Source: Thermoplasmata archaeon
GTDB taxonomy: Archaea; Thermoplasmatota; Thermoplasmata; Methanomassiliicoccales; Methanomethylophilaceae
DNA length: 64,000 nt
Direction: 5' to 3'
Assembly (NCBI GenBank): GCA_015063235.1
Contig: SUSW01000018.1
Span: forward strand, 1-64,000
The notes beneath the pieces are model-generated. The model was not told where the DNA came from. It worked only from the letters and a program-made list of their open reading frames with translations, and did no database searches. Shown in pieces: positions 27,456 through 36,241 of this stretch. A program made the position numbers and the translations under genes. Numbering within the stretch: the first letter of the stretch is position 1; every line of letters begins with the position of its first letter.

Positions 27456-27467
27456 TGATAATTATCA
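27456..27467. promoter_or_regulatory. Palindrome TGATAATTATCA, possible metal-regulator operator
   Basis: A perfect 12-bp palindrome resembling Fur/DtxR-class boxes, in the 264-bp space between the repeat-protein gene and the binding-protein gene. Related half-sites TGATAA occur in the divergent promoter region at about 28797 and 28820. Similarity alone does not identify the regulator. Nothing else is obvious in 27372-27635. Confidence 0.35.
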
Positions 27468-27635
27468 CAAAAAATTCAATTGTATGCCATATAATCAAGA
27501 AAAATCGACTTTTTGAATCGGAAGAAGTTAGTTTTGAAAGCGTGGCATATTGCTTAGGATTACTCAAATTATAATGATAAGGAACATGATAGAATTAGAA
27601 AGGAAAGGTGATGGCCCGAGGGCCATCTTGTAGTT

Positions 27636-28628
27636 TCAAGCTTTGAAAGGACTGCCGGAAGCGGTCTTCCAAAGGGTCGACTCTGTCGGATCCACGATAT
27701 TGTACGACTCGTCGTATGCTGAGAAGAAGAAGACATAGGAGTTGCTCTCATTCATCTTCTTCGCTGAATCGCCGTATCCGTTGAAGGAGATCCATCCGTT
27801 TGATGAGATGAAATTGTCGTATGCTCCGTAGTTGGGATATTTGACACTCTCATCCGCGGTCTGAGAGTTGCAGTCAAACCATTCATAGGTGAAAACACCC
27901 CATGTTCCACTGTCAAAGTTGGGGTATCCGCCCTTACTGTAAGTGAGGGTGATTCCTTTGCCGTCAATTGCCTTAGCGAGGGCATCGTCCGTGTTCTTTG
28001 CAGAAGCTGAATACCATCCAGTCTTCTCGTTGTTGTCCCCGAAATAGATGTAGAAGTAATACTTGTACTCATCAGTGGGGTTGATTCCCTTCGCAAAAGG
28101 ACTGCCGGAAGCGTTCTTCCAAAGTGTGCTGGTGGTAGGGTCCTTGATTGCATAGGTATCAGGATCGTACTTGGCGAAATAGAAGATGTTGCATTCACTC
28201 TGATCCATCTTCTTCGCTGACTCACCGTATCCGATATAGGAAATCCATCCGTTTGATGAGATGAAATTGTCATATGCTCCGTAGTTGGGAAATTTGACAC
28301 TCTCATCCGCGGTCTGGGTACTGCACTGTTTCCATACATATGCAAAGCCACCCCATGTTCCACTGTCAAAGTTGGGATATCCGCCCTTACTGTAAGTGAG
28401 GGTGATTCCTTTGCCCTCAACTGCTTTCGCGAGGGCATCGTCCGTATTCGATCCAGTTGCTGTATACCAGCCTGTCTTTGTATCGTTGTCACCGAAGTCT
28501 ATGTAGAAATAGAAAGGCTCGTCGTTGTTGTTACTGCTGCCATTGTTCATCACAAAGAACACTGCAACAGCTGCAACAGCAACAACAGCCACTACTGCAA
28601 CAGCGATGATGACTTTGTTATCTGCCAT
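27636..28628 (-). CDS. Secreted protein of two near-identical tandem domains
   Basis: 330 residues. An N-terminal hydrophobic segment (VIIAVAVVAVVAVAAVAVFF) anchors or exports it, followed by an Asn/Ser linker. Two tandem domains of about 150 residues then share long identical stretches such as GKGITLTYSKGGYPNFDSGTWG and FISSNGWIS. They are versions of the island's shared domain (YIDFGDNDTKTGWY). Similarity is high in DNA too (period about 450 bp), so the duplication is recent or being homogenised. There is no ligand motif and no C-terminal anchor. AAGGTGG 4 nt upstream of ATG 28628 supports the start. First gene of the leftward arm, facing the shared divergent promoter region. Abundant small secreted protein is my guess. 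Confidence 0.72.
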   Translation of the reverse strand: MADNKVIIAVAVVAVVAVAAVAVFFVMNNGSSNNNDEPFYFYIDFGDNDTKTGWYTATGSNTDDALAKAVEGKGITLTYSKGGYPNFDSGTWGGFAYVWKQCSTQTADESVKFPNYGAYDNFISSNGWISYIGYGESAKKMDQSECNIFYFAKYDPDTYAIKDPTTSTLWKNASGSPFAKGINPTDEYKYYFYIYFGDNNEKTGWYSASAKNTDDALAKAIDGKGITLTYSKGGYPNFDSGTWGVFTYEWFDCNSQTADESVKYPNYGAYDNFISSNGWISFNGYGDSAKKMNESNSYVFFFSAYDESYNIVDPTESTLWKTASGSPFKA

Positions 28629-28941
28629 TTTTCCACCTTATCCAGATGTTTTTCAAACCCAATCTGGGCATCTTTCAGTTCCCGGCATCCGGGAATATAC
28701 AGATCACCATGAGTTGGATGGATAGTAATATTGCTCCTGCTCTATAAATATGGTCATGTTTCTACTACGAAGTGATCTCAACACATCTGGGAATGTGATA
28801 ATAATTGGCATTTCTATGATAAAATAATCGCTTTTAGTGCTAAAGATTGGATAGTCATATTTGACCAATATTTATGTAGTCTAAATATGTACTGGACATA
28901 GTATCCAAGCATTTGGAATTAGCTGATCAGGAGCCAATTTT
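28629..28941. promoter_or_regulatory. Divergent promoter region between the two importer arms
   Basis: 313 bp without a gene. A TATA-like TTTATAG (minus strand, about 28742-28750) serves the leftward gene and leaves a leader of about 90 nt. AATATTTATG (about 28865-28874) serves the rightward gene with a leader of about 40 nt. Between them are AT-rich half-sites TGATAATAAT and TGATAAAATAATC. No riboswitch-like fold was recognised. Confidence 0.5.
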
Positions 28942-30357
28942 ATGGTAGACAACAGTTGGGTGAAAACTGATAGAAGCACATCGGGTTCATCTCAGTCGCG
29001 CATGACCAAGACGAAGGTATACCTTACAGTCGCTGTCATTTTGGCCGGAGCGATCCTTACGATAGCCCTCAACGGACTCGGGTCTAATGCAACCCAGTAT
29101 CGTTCAGAGGGAATAGTAGTGGATTTCGGAGATTATTACACGATTTGGACCGATGTCGACTTCAACGTTACTGACGACCCCGTGGAGATGCTGAATAATG
29201 TAAAAAGCGAGTATATGTCCTCCAACTTCGATTACACGATGGAGGGTGGGACCCTTACCGATGTCAAATACAACGGTACCGACTACCCCAATAACGAATC
29301 GAAGAAATGGAACCTCTGGCACGTAACAGATGGCGAGTTCGATGCAGTGAAAGCTGAAAGTTATGATATCAAAGCTTCCGACTACACAGTGGTTATGTGG
29401 GCATACACTACGGAAAACGGCAAACCTATGCCTGCAGTGGACGCCACCGGGACATCGATATACGGCTATGCCGAACCGGACAATGTAGTCACTCTATCCC
29501 CTGTGTGCACAGAGACCCTGAACTCCGTCGGAGGGGTCCAGAAGATCGTAGGGACGGATTCATACAGCAACTATCCCGAATTCGTCGATGAAGGACACAA
29601 GACCGGTTCGATTGCCATCGTCGGTTCATACACCGACCCCAGCTATGAGGCGATCATGAACACCTCGCCGAACATGGTTTTCTGCGATGCATCCACCTAT
29701 AATGACATCCAGATGGCGGCGATGCTCCGTGCCTCCAACGTTAACTGCGTCGTCCTGTACAACGGAGAGGACATCAATACCATACTGAAGAACATCTTCA
29801 TCACAGGAACATCCATGGGATTCGGTCTCGGCTCTCAGGCATACATCCAGAAGGTCGAATACTCGATAACGGCCATCCAGGAGAAGGTCGCCAGCAGCAC
29901 CGGTATGAAGACCATGATTGCACTGAGCAACGATCCTGCACCCTGGGTTGCAGGTGAATATACCTACATCGACGACATCATCGACAAACTAAATGGCTCC
30001 AACGTGTTCGGGGACCTGAAAGGATGGACCAACATCACACCCGAATCTATATCTCAGAAGAATCCTGAATGCATCATCATAATTGACAGCTACAAGTATT
30101 CCGAGAGCGAGTACGACCAGATGCTGAATATCCTATCGCACGAATGGAAATCAACAGATGCGTACAAGAACGGCAACATATACCTGTTCTGCGGGGACCT
30201 AGGTGAGCTAGGAAGCAGAGCAGGGCCGAGGTTCATCCAGCTTATGGAGCTTATGGGAATGGCGATAGACCAGACCGCATACGAGGATGATCCTCTGCCG
30301 AAGGCGGTGGGCAACGACTACCGCGACTACCTGGACATAACCAAGAGGCTCGGGTGA
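28942..30357 (+). CDS. BtuF/TroA-type substrate-binding protein with N-terminal accessory domain (rightward arm)
   Basis: 471 residues, paralogue of 25995-27371 with the same plan: short cytoplasmic tail, membrane helix (VYLTVAVILAGAILTIAL), shared domain (GIVVDFGDYYTIWTDVD ... KKWNLWHVTDGEFD), then a class III binding domain (VVTLSPVCTETLNSVGG, VGTDSYSNYPE, GSRAGPRFIQLMELMG). Sequence divergence from the leftward copy is large, suggesting different or broadened cargo. Membrane-tethered, extracytoplasmic. CAGGAG lies 10 nt before the ATG. The stop lies within the start region of the fusion permease. Confidence 0.85.
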   Translation: MVDNSWVKTDRSTSGSSQSRMTKTKVYLTVAVILAGAILTIALNGLGSNATQYRSEGIVVDFGDYYTIWTDVDFNVTDDPVEMLNNVKSEYMSSNFDYTMEGGTLTDVKYNGTDYPNNESKKWNLWHVTDGEFDAVKAESYDIKASDYTVVMWAYTTENGKPMPAVDATGTSIYGYAEPDNVVTLSPVCTETLNSVGGVQKIVGTDSYSNYPEFVDEGHKTGSIAIVGSYTDPSYEAIMNTSPNMVFCDASTYNDIQMAAMLRASNVNCVVLYNGEDINTILKNIFITGTSMGFGLGSQAYIQKVEYSITAIQEKVASSTGMKTMIALSNDPAPWVAGEYTYIDDIIDKLNGSNVFGDLKGWTNITPESISQKNPECIIIIDSYKYSESEYDQMLNILSHEWKSTDAYKNGNIYLFCGDLGELGSRAGPRFIQLMELMGMAIDQTAYEDDPLPKAVGNDYRDYLDITKRLG

Positions 30358-33299
30358 TAATGATGAAGAAATACATTCTGATCATCGCACTCGCGGCTGT
30401 TCTCGCTATCGCATCGATCCCCCTTCTGTCCGATGATTCGTCTGCGGAAGAAACCGAGTCCAAGGTCCTTCTTGACTACGGAAACGGATGGGCGATCTGG
30501 ATCGATCAGAAGGATGGTTCAACATTAGAGGAGATCGTTAAGAACTCATTGACAGGTGCTGATCTCCCGTATTCCGACGATCTCTCCACCATAGACGGCT
30601 ACACCGCCAGGACCATAGGAGGAGAGTCGACCGGAGGGTCCCTGGAAGTACCTGGAAGGACCGGTCAAACGACCGATTGCTCCTGGAGATTCTTCACATG
30701 GTCCGAATCCGAATGGATCACAGCCGATGCATCCCAAACTCCAGACGGCACCCCGATCGCGGTGGCCTACTACCCTGAAGGGATAATACCTGTCAAAACC
30801 CCAAAATATGATTCTTCATGGACTGCTCTACAGGGAGATTCGTGGAACAGCGCCAACCAAATAACCAATTACACTTCCGAACAGACCGGAGAGGCATGGA
30901 AAGTTCTGCCTAGGTACGGAGGTCCCGACCCATCAAGCCTCTATGGAGGTGTATTGGTTGCCAGAGAATATGTACTTCTAAAATTCGGAAGCCCGTCCAG
31001 CACGACAGGACTGACCTCTCTCGCAGCATATAATTGGGAAACGGGAGAGAAAGTCTGGTCTTTCGACTACAAGCCATCCATGATGGATACAACGTCTGCT
31101 CTGGTCGTAGGACAGTTCGTCTACATCGGCAGCAACAACGGACACATCTACAAATTCGATTGGAGAGAGGGCCCCGGAGAAAACAACAAGAATGTAACCA
31201 CTATAGGCGGTGCACCATGGGACGATGACACTGCAGTCATACCCAAGAAGACCATCGATATCGATTGGTACGTCTCATACACCAGCGTCATAACCTCCAT
31301 GGTCGCCGATTCCGGTGCCATATACGCAAAGGCATACAACGGAATGACGTACTGTTTCGACCTCGATCTGAACCTGCTGTGGTCGTATCAGATGGAAGGC
31401 CACAACTACTATTCCACTCCGACGGTATTCGACGGATTTGTATTCTCTGGATGCTACGACGGTACGCTCTATGTATTCAATCAGGCATCAGGAGACCTGA
31501 TCAACAAACAGGTGATTTACCAGACGGAAGACTTCAAAGGAAAGTGCGGTGCCGCCAATGTCGCCCAGGTCTTCAAGGACGGCGATTCGGATTACACCGT
31601 GTTCATCACTTACTCCGACGGATTGGGGATGGATTCCAAGATGAGCAGTATGATGATCTACAAGTTCAACGGAACTGCTTTCACTTTCATCAAGGACTTC
31701 AAATCCACTCTCACCAGCACCGGAGCATACATCACCAGGTACGAGACAGATGACTTCAAAGGAGTGATCGTTCCGTTCTACGGCGGACTCTACAAGATCG
31801 ATGAGGCCGGAAATGCGACTAAGATAACCGAGATGACCTCGGGTTACGAATCTATCCACAACGCACCGCATCTGGTCAACGGCGAAGTCCTCTACATGAC
31901 CACATACTCGTCAAGAAAAACGTATACGTATGACCTCACCGCCGGCGATATCGGAATGATTACAGGCATCAGCTCGAATGCGATGATCTGTCCCGTTGTC
32001 ATCAACGGATACTCTTTCGTCGCTGATGATACCGGATTACAGGTGTACTACAGCACCTATCCGGAATATGTGCCTCCCGAACCCGTGCCTACGGATGAGG
32101 GGGCATGGAAACCCATTCTCTACATTCTCGGAGCGCTTGTCGCCATCCTTGTGATCCTTTGGCTCGTGCTCAGATTCGTGTTCAAATGGGAACACCCGTT
32201 CTCCGACCTGAAGATGCACATCATGCACTTCTTCTTCGGAACGGAATACACCCACAACACCCGCAGCAAACGTAAGGTCCGTGCAGTGTTCGCCTTCGGA
32301 GTGGTGATCACGCTGATTATCTCCCTGGTATCTCTATGCGTCGGTCCAGAGACCACGATGGGGCTGGGAGACGCGTTCAACAACATGATCTCCGCCATAG
32401 GCAAGGGAGGCCAGAACCTCACATATGAGGAGATGCTCATCTACAACCAGCGTCTGCCCCGTGTACTGGCCGCCATCGGGGTCGGAGTCGGTCTGTCCGT
32501 TGCAGGAGCGATGTATCAGGCCGTCATCAAGAACCCCTTGGTCGAGCCTTACATCATGGGAGTATCATCGGGAGCGGGAACGTTCGCCGTAGCGGTGCTC
32601 ACATTCAACTTCACATTCTTCGGCCTGTTCGCAGCAAACAGCATCTATCTGACCGCATTCTCCGCAATATTCGGAGGACTGCTCGCGTTCGGATTGACAA
32701 TGCTGCTCGCTCTTAAAACAGGAGGAAAATCCATCAACTTCGTCCTTGCAGGTATCGTCATAGGGCTCGTGTTCTCAGCCGTGCAATCGCTGCTGATGAT
32801 CAACGCAGGAACTAAAGTTGCCAGCGCTCTGTCCTGGCTGTACGGTTCCTTCAGCACCATGACCTGGGATAAGGTCTGGCTGGTGCTGATCCCCGCCATA
32901 TTCCTGTCGATGGTGCCGCTGATCTGGGCGAAGGAGTTCAACCTCGTCCTTCTTGGTGAGGACCAGGCGAAGCAGATGGGACTCAACGCTAAACGCTTCG
33001 ACGCGATCATGCTGATCGTCGCATCGGTCCTGACATCGTTCTGCGTAGCGTTCTGCGGAGTCATCGGATTCGTCGGATTGGTCATACCCCATCTGAGCAG
33101 GATGATCCTCGGAGGAGACCACCGTCTCATGCTCCCCGCCACGATGGCGTTCGGAGGATTCCTAATGGTAGCCGCGGATCTGTTAGCGAGAGTGCTGCTG
33201 TCCGGCTATGAGTTGCCGGTGGGAGCGATAACCACGGTGATAGGTGTACCCGTGTTCGCCTATCTACTGATCAAGAGAGGGAGGTCATACGATGTCTGA
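30354..33299 (+). CDS. Fusion of surface beta-propeller and FecCD permease (981 aa)
   Basis: A rare domain fusion. Residues 1-25 signal helix (YILIIALAAVLAIASIPLL); about 35-135 shared island domain (VLLDYGNGWAIWIDQ ... DCSWRFFTWSESEW); about 140-565 PQQ-like propeller (AAYNWETGEKVWSFDYKPSM, TYCFDLDLNLLWSYQ). Then a Pro-rich stalk (PEYVPPEPVPTDEG), a membrane helix (LYILGALVAILVILWLVL), and about 645-981 a complete FecCD permease (QRLPRVLAAIGVGVGLSVAG, GVIGFVGLVIPHLSRM). The propeller is thus hard-wired outside the transporter. GTG at 30354 has GAGG 5 nt upstream; ATG at 30360 or 30363 are alternatives. Overlaps the genes on both sides by 4 and 8 bp. Confidence 0.9.
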   Translation: MIMMKKYILIIALAAVLAIASIPLLSDDSSAEETESKVLLDYGNGWAIWIDQKDGSTLEEIVKNSLTGADLPYSDDLSTIDGYTARTIGGESTGGSLEVPGRTGQTTDCSWRFFTWSESEWITADASQTPDGTPIAVAYYPEGIIPVKTPKYDSSWTALQGDSWNSANQITNYTSEQTGEAWKVLPRYGGPDPSSLYGGVLVAREYVLLKFGSPSSTTGLTSLAAYNWETGEKVWSFDYKPSMMDTTSALVVGQFVYIGSNNGHIYKFDWREGPGENNKNVTTIGGAPWDDDTAVIPKKTIDIDWYVSYTSVITSMVADSGAIYAKAYNGMTYCFDLDLNLLWSYQMEGHNYYSTPTVFDGFVFSGCYDGTLYVFNQASGDLINKQVIYQTEDFKGKCGAANVAQVFKDGDSDYTVFITYSDGLGMDSKMSSMMIYKFNGTAFTFIKDFKSTLTSTGAYITRYETDDFKGVIVPFYGGLYKIDEAGNATKITEMTSGYESIHNAPHLVNGEVLYMTTYSSRKTYTYDLTAGDIGMITGISSNAMICPVVINGYSFVADDTGLQVYYSTYPEYVPPEPVPTDEGAWKPILYILGALVAILVILWLVLRFVFKWEHPFSDLKMHIMHFFFGTEYTHNTRSKRKVRAVFAFGVVITLIISLVSLCVGPETTMGLGDAFNNMISAIGKGGQNLTYEEMLIYNQRLPRVLAAIGVGVGLSVAGAMYQAVIKNPLVEPYIMGVSSGAGTFAVAVLTFNFTFFGLFAANSIYLTAFSAIFGGLLAFGLTMLLALKTGGKSINFVLAGIVIGLVFSAVQSLLMINAGTKVASALSWLYGSFSTMTWDKVWLVLIPAIFLSMVPLIWAKEFNLVLLGEDQAKQMGLNAKRFDAIMLIVASVLTSFCVAFCGVIGFVGLVIPHLSRMILGGDHRLMLPATMAFGGFLMVAADLLARVLLSGYELPVGAITTVIGVPVFAYLLIKRGRSYDV

Positions 33300-34404
33300 A
33301 CAGCAGAAAGACAGGATGCCGACGCTGAGGATGCTCATCGACGGCCACGGCGATACGCATATCGCCCGCAAGAGGCACAGGATGTACTTCATCCTCGGAT
33401 TCGGTACATTGCTCTCGGTGATAATATTCGTCATGATGCTGTGCATCGGACCCACAGGCCTGCTCAACCCCATTGAGGCACTGTCCAACCTGTTCTCCGC
33501 GATAGGGAAGGACGGAAGCGAGATGACCCCCGAAGAGGTCATGGTGTTCAGCTCCCGTCTGCCCAGGGCTATCGCCGCTTTCGCGGTCGGATTCGGCCTG
33601 TCCGTGGCAGGAGCAGCATACCAGGCAGTCATAAGGAACCCTCTGGTCGATCCCTATATTATGGGAGTGTCATCTGGAGCGGGAACGCTTGCCATCGCGG
33701 TCATAGCCTTCGACTTCACATTCTTCGGACTGATCTCGTCGAACTCCGTGTTCCTTATCGCCATAGCCGCCATCATCGGAGGATTGTTCGCATTCCTGCT
33801 CACAATGGCTCTGGCCCACCGCGCAGGTTCCACGACGAATGCATATGTCCTGTCAGGAGTGGTCATCGGACTGGTGTTCGGTGCCGCTCAGACGATAATG
33901 ATCGTGTTCTCGGGGAACAAGGTGTCCGACGTCCTCCTGTGGCTGTTCGGATCCTTCGCCAACATAACTTGGGAGAAGGCATTGTTCATACTCGTCCCCA
34001 GCATAATCCTGTGCATCCTCATCATGAGGTACGCGAAGGAGATGAACCTGGTGCTCCTGGGAGAGAATCAGGCCAGACAGATGGGATTGAACGTCAAGAG
34101 ATTCAATGCAATAATACTCACAGTAGCCTCCATACTCACCGCGTTCTGCGTTGCATTCTGCGGTATCATCGGATTCGTAGGATTGGTTATCCCGCACCTC
34201 TGCCGTATGATCTTCGGAGGCGATCACCGTTTAGTTTTACCAGCATCCATAGCTCTCGGAGGAGCCCTCATGATGGCTGCCGATCTGGCTGCCAGGATGA
34301 TCATCCCCGGTACCGAGCTTCCGGTGGGTGCAATAACCACTTTGATAGGCGTGCCTGTGTTCGCCTACCTTCTGTTCGTAAGGGGGAAGATGTACAATGG
34401 ATGA
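33292..34404 (+). CDS. FecCD-family permease (rightward arm, stand-alone)
   Basis: 370 residues, integral membrane permease with the family motifs SRLPRAIAAFAVGFGLSVAG, NPLVDPYIMGVSSGAG and GIIGFVGLVIPHLCRM. It has a short cytoplasmic N-terminus and about nine to ten hydrophobic helices. It is closely related to the permease half of the preceding fusion. An arm with two permease genes and one ATPase could build a heterodimeric channel, or two homodimers using one ATPase; sequence cannot decide. Overlaps the fusion gene by 8 bp and the ATPase gene by 8 bp, so all four genes form one operon. Confidence 0.92.
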   Translation: MSEQQKDRMPTLRMLIDGHGDTHIARKRHRMYFILGFGTLLSVIIFVMMLCIGPTGLLNPIEALSNLFSAIGKDGSEMTPEEVMVFSSRLPRAIAAFAVGFGLSVAGAAYQAVIRNPLVDPYIMGVSSGAGTLAIAVIAFDFTFFGLISSNSVFLIAIAAIIGGLFAFLLTMALAHRAGSTTNAYVLSGVVIGLVFGAAQTIMIVFSGNKVSDVLLWLFGSFANITWEKALFILVPSIILCILIMRYAKEMNLVLLGENQARQMGLNVKRFNAIILTVASILTAFCVAFCGIIGFVGLVIPHLCRMIFGGDHRLVLPASIALGGALMMAADLAARMIIPGTELPVGAITTLIGVPVFAYLLFVRGKMYNG

Positions 34405-35218
34405 GACTCCGATATTAGAGATCCGCAATTTGAACAAGATATACGAAAACGGCTACCACGCCAACAAGGACGTCAGCTTCTCGCTTCCTTCGGGAAAGCT
34501 TGTAGGTCTGATCGGCCCCAACGGATGCGGTAAGACTACGATGATGAGGAGCATCAACAAGATGCACATCCCCACAAGCGGGGATATTCTCATCGACGGG
34601 GAATCCGTGCTTCCGAAGACACCCACCGAAGTAGCCAAGCTCGTATCGAACGTACCCGCGGAGATGACCGCGTCCTTCGGACTGACCGTGTTCGAGACGG
34701 TGATGCTGGGAAGGTATCCCTATCTGCAGAACATGTGGTGGGAGACTGAGGAGGACGAATCCCTCGTGGAGGATGTCCTGAAAAAGTTCGGAGTGTATCA
34801 TCTGCAGGACCGTGCGCTGAACATGCTCTCTTCCGGAGAGCAGCAGCGCGTGCTCATCGCCAAGGCGTACGTCCAGCAGCCGAGACTGATGCTGGTCGAC
34901 GAACCCACATCCCACCTTGATATGAAGTACAAGCTGGATGTCATGGAATACCTCAGAGCGATGGTGAAGACCGACATGACAATCCTGGTCGCGGAGCACG
35001 ACATCTCGCTGATGGCAAGATACTGCGACCTGTGCGTCATCATGAAGAAGGGAGAGCTCGTCGCAATAGGAGACCCCAAGAAGGTCATAACACCCGAACT
35101 CATCCAGGACGTCTACGATGTCAGCGCCACTGTCGGACTGGACGAGGAAGGGGACATCTACGTCCTCCCCAAGAGATATCACAAACAGGGAGAACTCAGC
35201 GACTCCGAATCCCTTTAA
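34397..35218 (+). CDS. ABC importer ATPase, FecE/BtuD type (rightward arm)
   Basis: 273 residues. Walker A GPNGCGKTT, signature LSSGEQQ, Walker B LMLVDEPTS, switch AEHDIS. Strongly similar along its whole length to the leftward-arm ATPase, with the C-terminal DEEGDIYVLPKR matching DVDGEIYVLPKR. Cytoplasmic energiser of the permeases encoded upstream. Last gene of the rightward importer operon; trm5 follows after 24 nt on the same strand and may be read through. Confidence 0.93.
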   Translation: MDETPILEIRNLNKIYENGYHANKDVSFSLPSGKLVGLIGPNGCGKTTMMRSINKMHIPTSGDILIDGESVLPKTPTEVAKLVSNVPAEMTASFGLTVFETVMLGRYPYLQNMWWETEEDESLVEDVLKKFGVYHLQDRALNMLSSGEQQRVLIAKAYVQQPRLMLVDEPTSHLDMKYKLDVMEYLRAMVKTDMTILVAEHDISLMARYCDLCVIMKKGELVAIGDPKKVITPELIQDVYDVSATVGLDEEGDIYVLPKRYHKQGELSDSESL

Positions 35219-35242
35219 ATCAAACTAATCCATCCACCGCGT

Positions 35243-36241
35243 ATGGTCAGATGCATCCGCGTACCGAAGAAGGACGGCGAATCGGTAAGATCCCGTCTCG
35301 TGGCGGCGGACAGGCTGGACCTGGATTCCAAGATCCGTGCGGAGGATGGTTTTCTTCTTATCCCCATAATCGGGGATTCCTTTGAAGATTTTGAAATTAT
35401 AGACAGGGATCTCGAAGTGCAGGTGCACAAGATCCTGGACTACACAAAGGTCGTCAAGGTACCTGATGACCTCAGAGAATATCTCCCCAGCTCGTTCGAT
35501 GTGGTCGGGGATGTGGCCATGATCAAGGTGCCTGACGAACTGAAACACTTCAAAAAGGAGATCGGAGAAGCTCTCATCGAGGTGAACAAGAACATACGCG
35601 TGGTCTTCCACGATTACGGGGTCAAAGGCGACTTCAGGATCAGGGATCTGGAGAAGATCGCTGGAACCGGCACGTCCGAGACCGTTCACAGGGAGTTCGG
35701 GGTCAACCTGTACACTGACCCTTCCAAAGTATACTTCAACCCGAGGCTTTCGTCGGAAAGGGCACGCATATCGAGACTCGTCAAAGACGGCGAGACCATA
35801 ATCGATATGTTCGCAGGGGTCGCTCCGTTCGGCACCGTGATAGGCAAACTGGCGAATCCGAAGGTCATCTACTCCATCGACCTGAATCCTGCGGCAGAGC
35901 ATTTCGCTAAGCTGAATGCTCAGAAGAACCGCATCAAATGCATAGTGCCCATGACAGGCGATTCATCCAAGCTCATATACGACCTGCCCATGGCCGACCG
36001 TATTATCATGAACCTCCCTCAGATAGCCGACCGCTTCCTGGGATTCGCCATGGACAGGATGAAGCACGGTGCCACCGCGCACATGTACAAGATTATAGAA
36101 AGGGAAGCTTTCCCCAGTTTCTGCGATGCCCTGACGGAGGAGATGGCCTCGAAAGGCCATAAGATAGCGATCCACAGCTCCGAGCTGAAGACATACTCCC
36201 CCACCATGAGCGTCTACTCGATGGATGTCGAGAAGCTCTGA
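35243..36241 (+). CDS. trm5: tRNA (guanine-37 N1)-methyltransferase Trm5
   Basis: 332 residues, cytoplasmic. It methylates G37 next to the anticodon with SAM, preventing +1 frameshifting, and in archaea feeds wyosine synthesis. The N-terminal substrate domain is followed by HREFGVNLYTDPSKVYFNPRL, the SAM motif DMFAGVAPFG, SIDLNPAA and the catalytic-loop motif NLPQ, where NLPQ replaces the more usual NPP(x)/NLP. Size fits the archaeal Trm5b class. ATG at 35243; the leader from the ATPase stop is only 24 nt. Confidence 0.93.
   Translation: MVRCIRVPKKDGESVRSRLVAADRLDLDSKIRAEDGFLLIPIIGDSFEDFEIIDRDLEVQVHKILDYTKVVKVPDDLREYLPSSFDVVGDVAMIKVPDELKHFKKEIGEALIEVNKNIRVVFHDYGVKGDFRIRDLEKIAGTGTSETVHREFGVNLYTDPSKVYFNPRLSSERARISRLVKDGETIIDMFAGVAPFGTVIGKLANPKVIYSIDLNPAAEHFAKLNAQKNRIKCIVPMTGDSSKLIYDLPMADRIIMNLPQIADRFLGFAMDRMKHGATAHMYKIIEREAFPSFCDALTEEMASKGHKIAIHSSELKTYSPTMSVYSMDVEKL

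Noticed and set aside
21823-35218. Naming the importers btuFCD
   Set aside because: Fold and motifs do not separate cobamide, heme and iron-chelate importers, and no cobalamin riboswitch or adjacent cobamide gene supports it.
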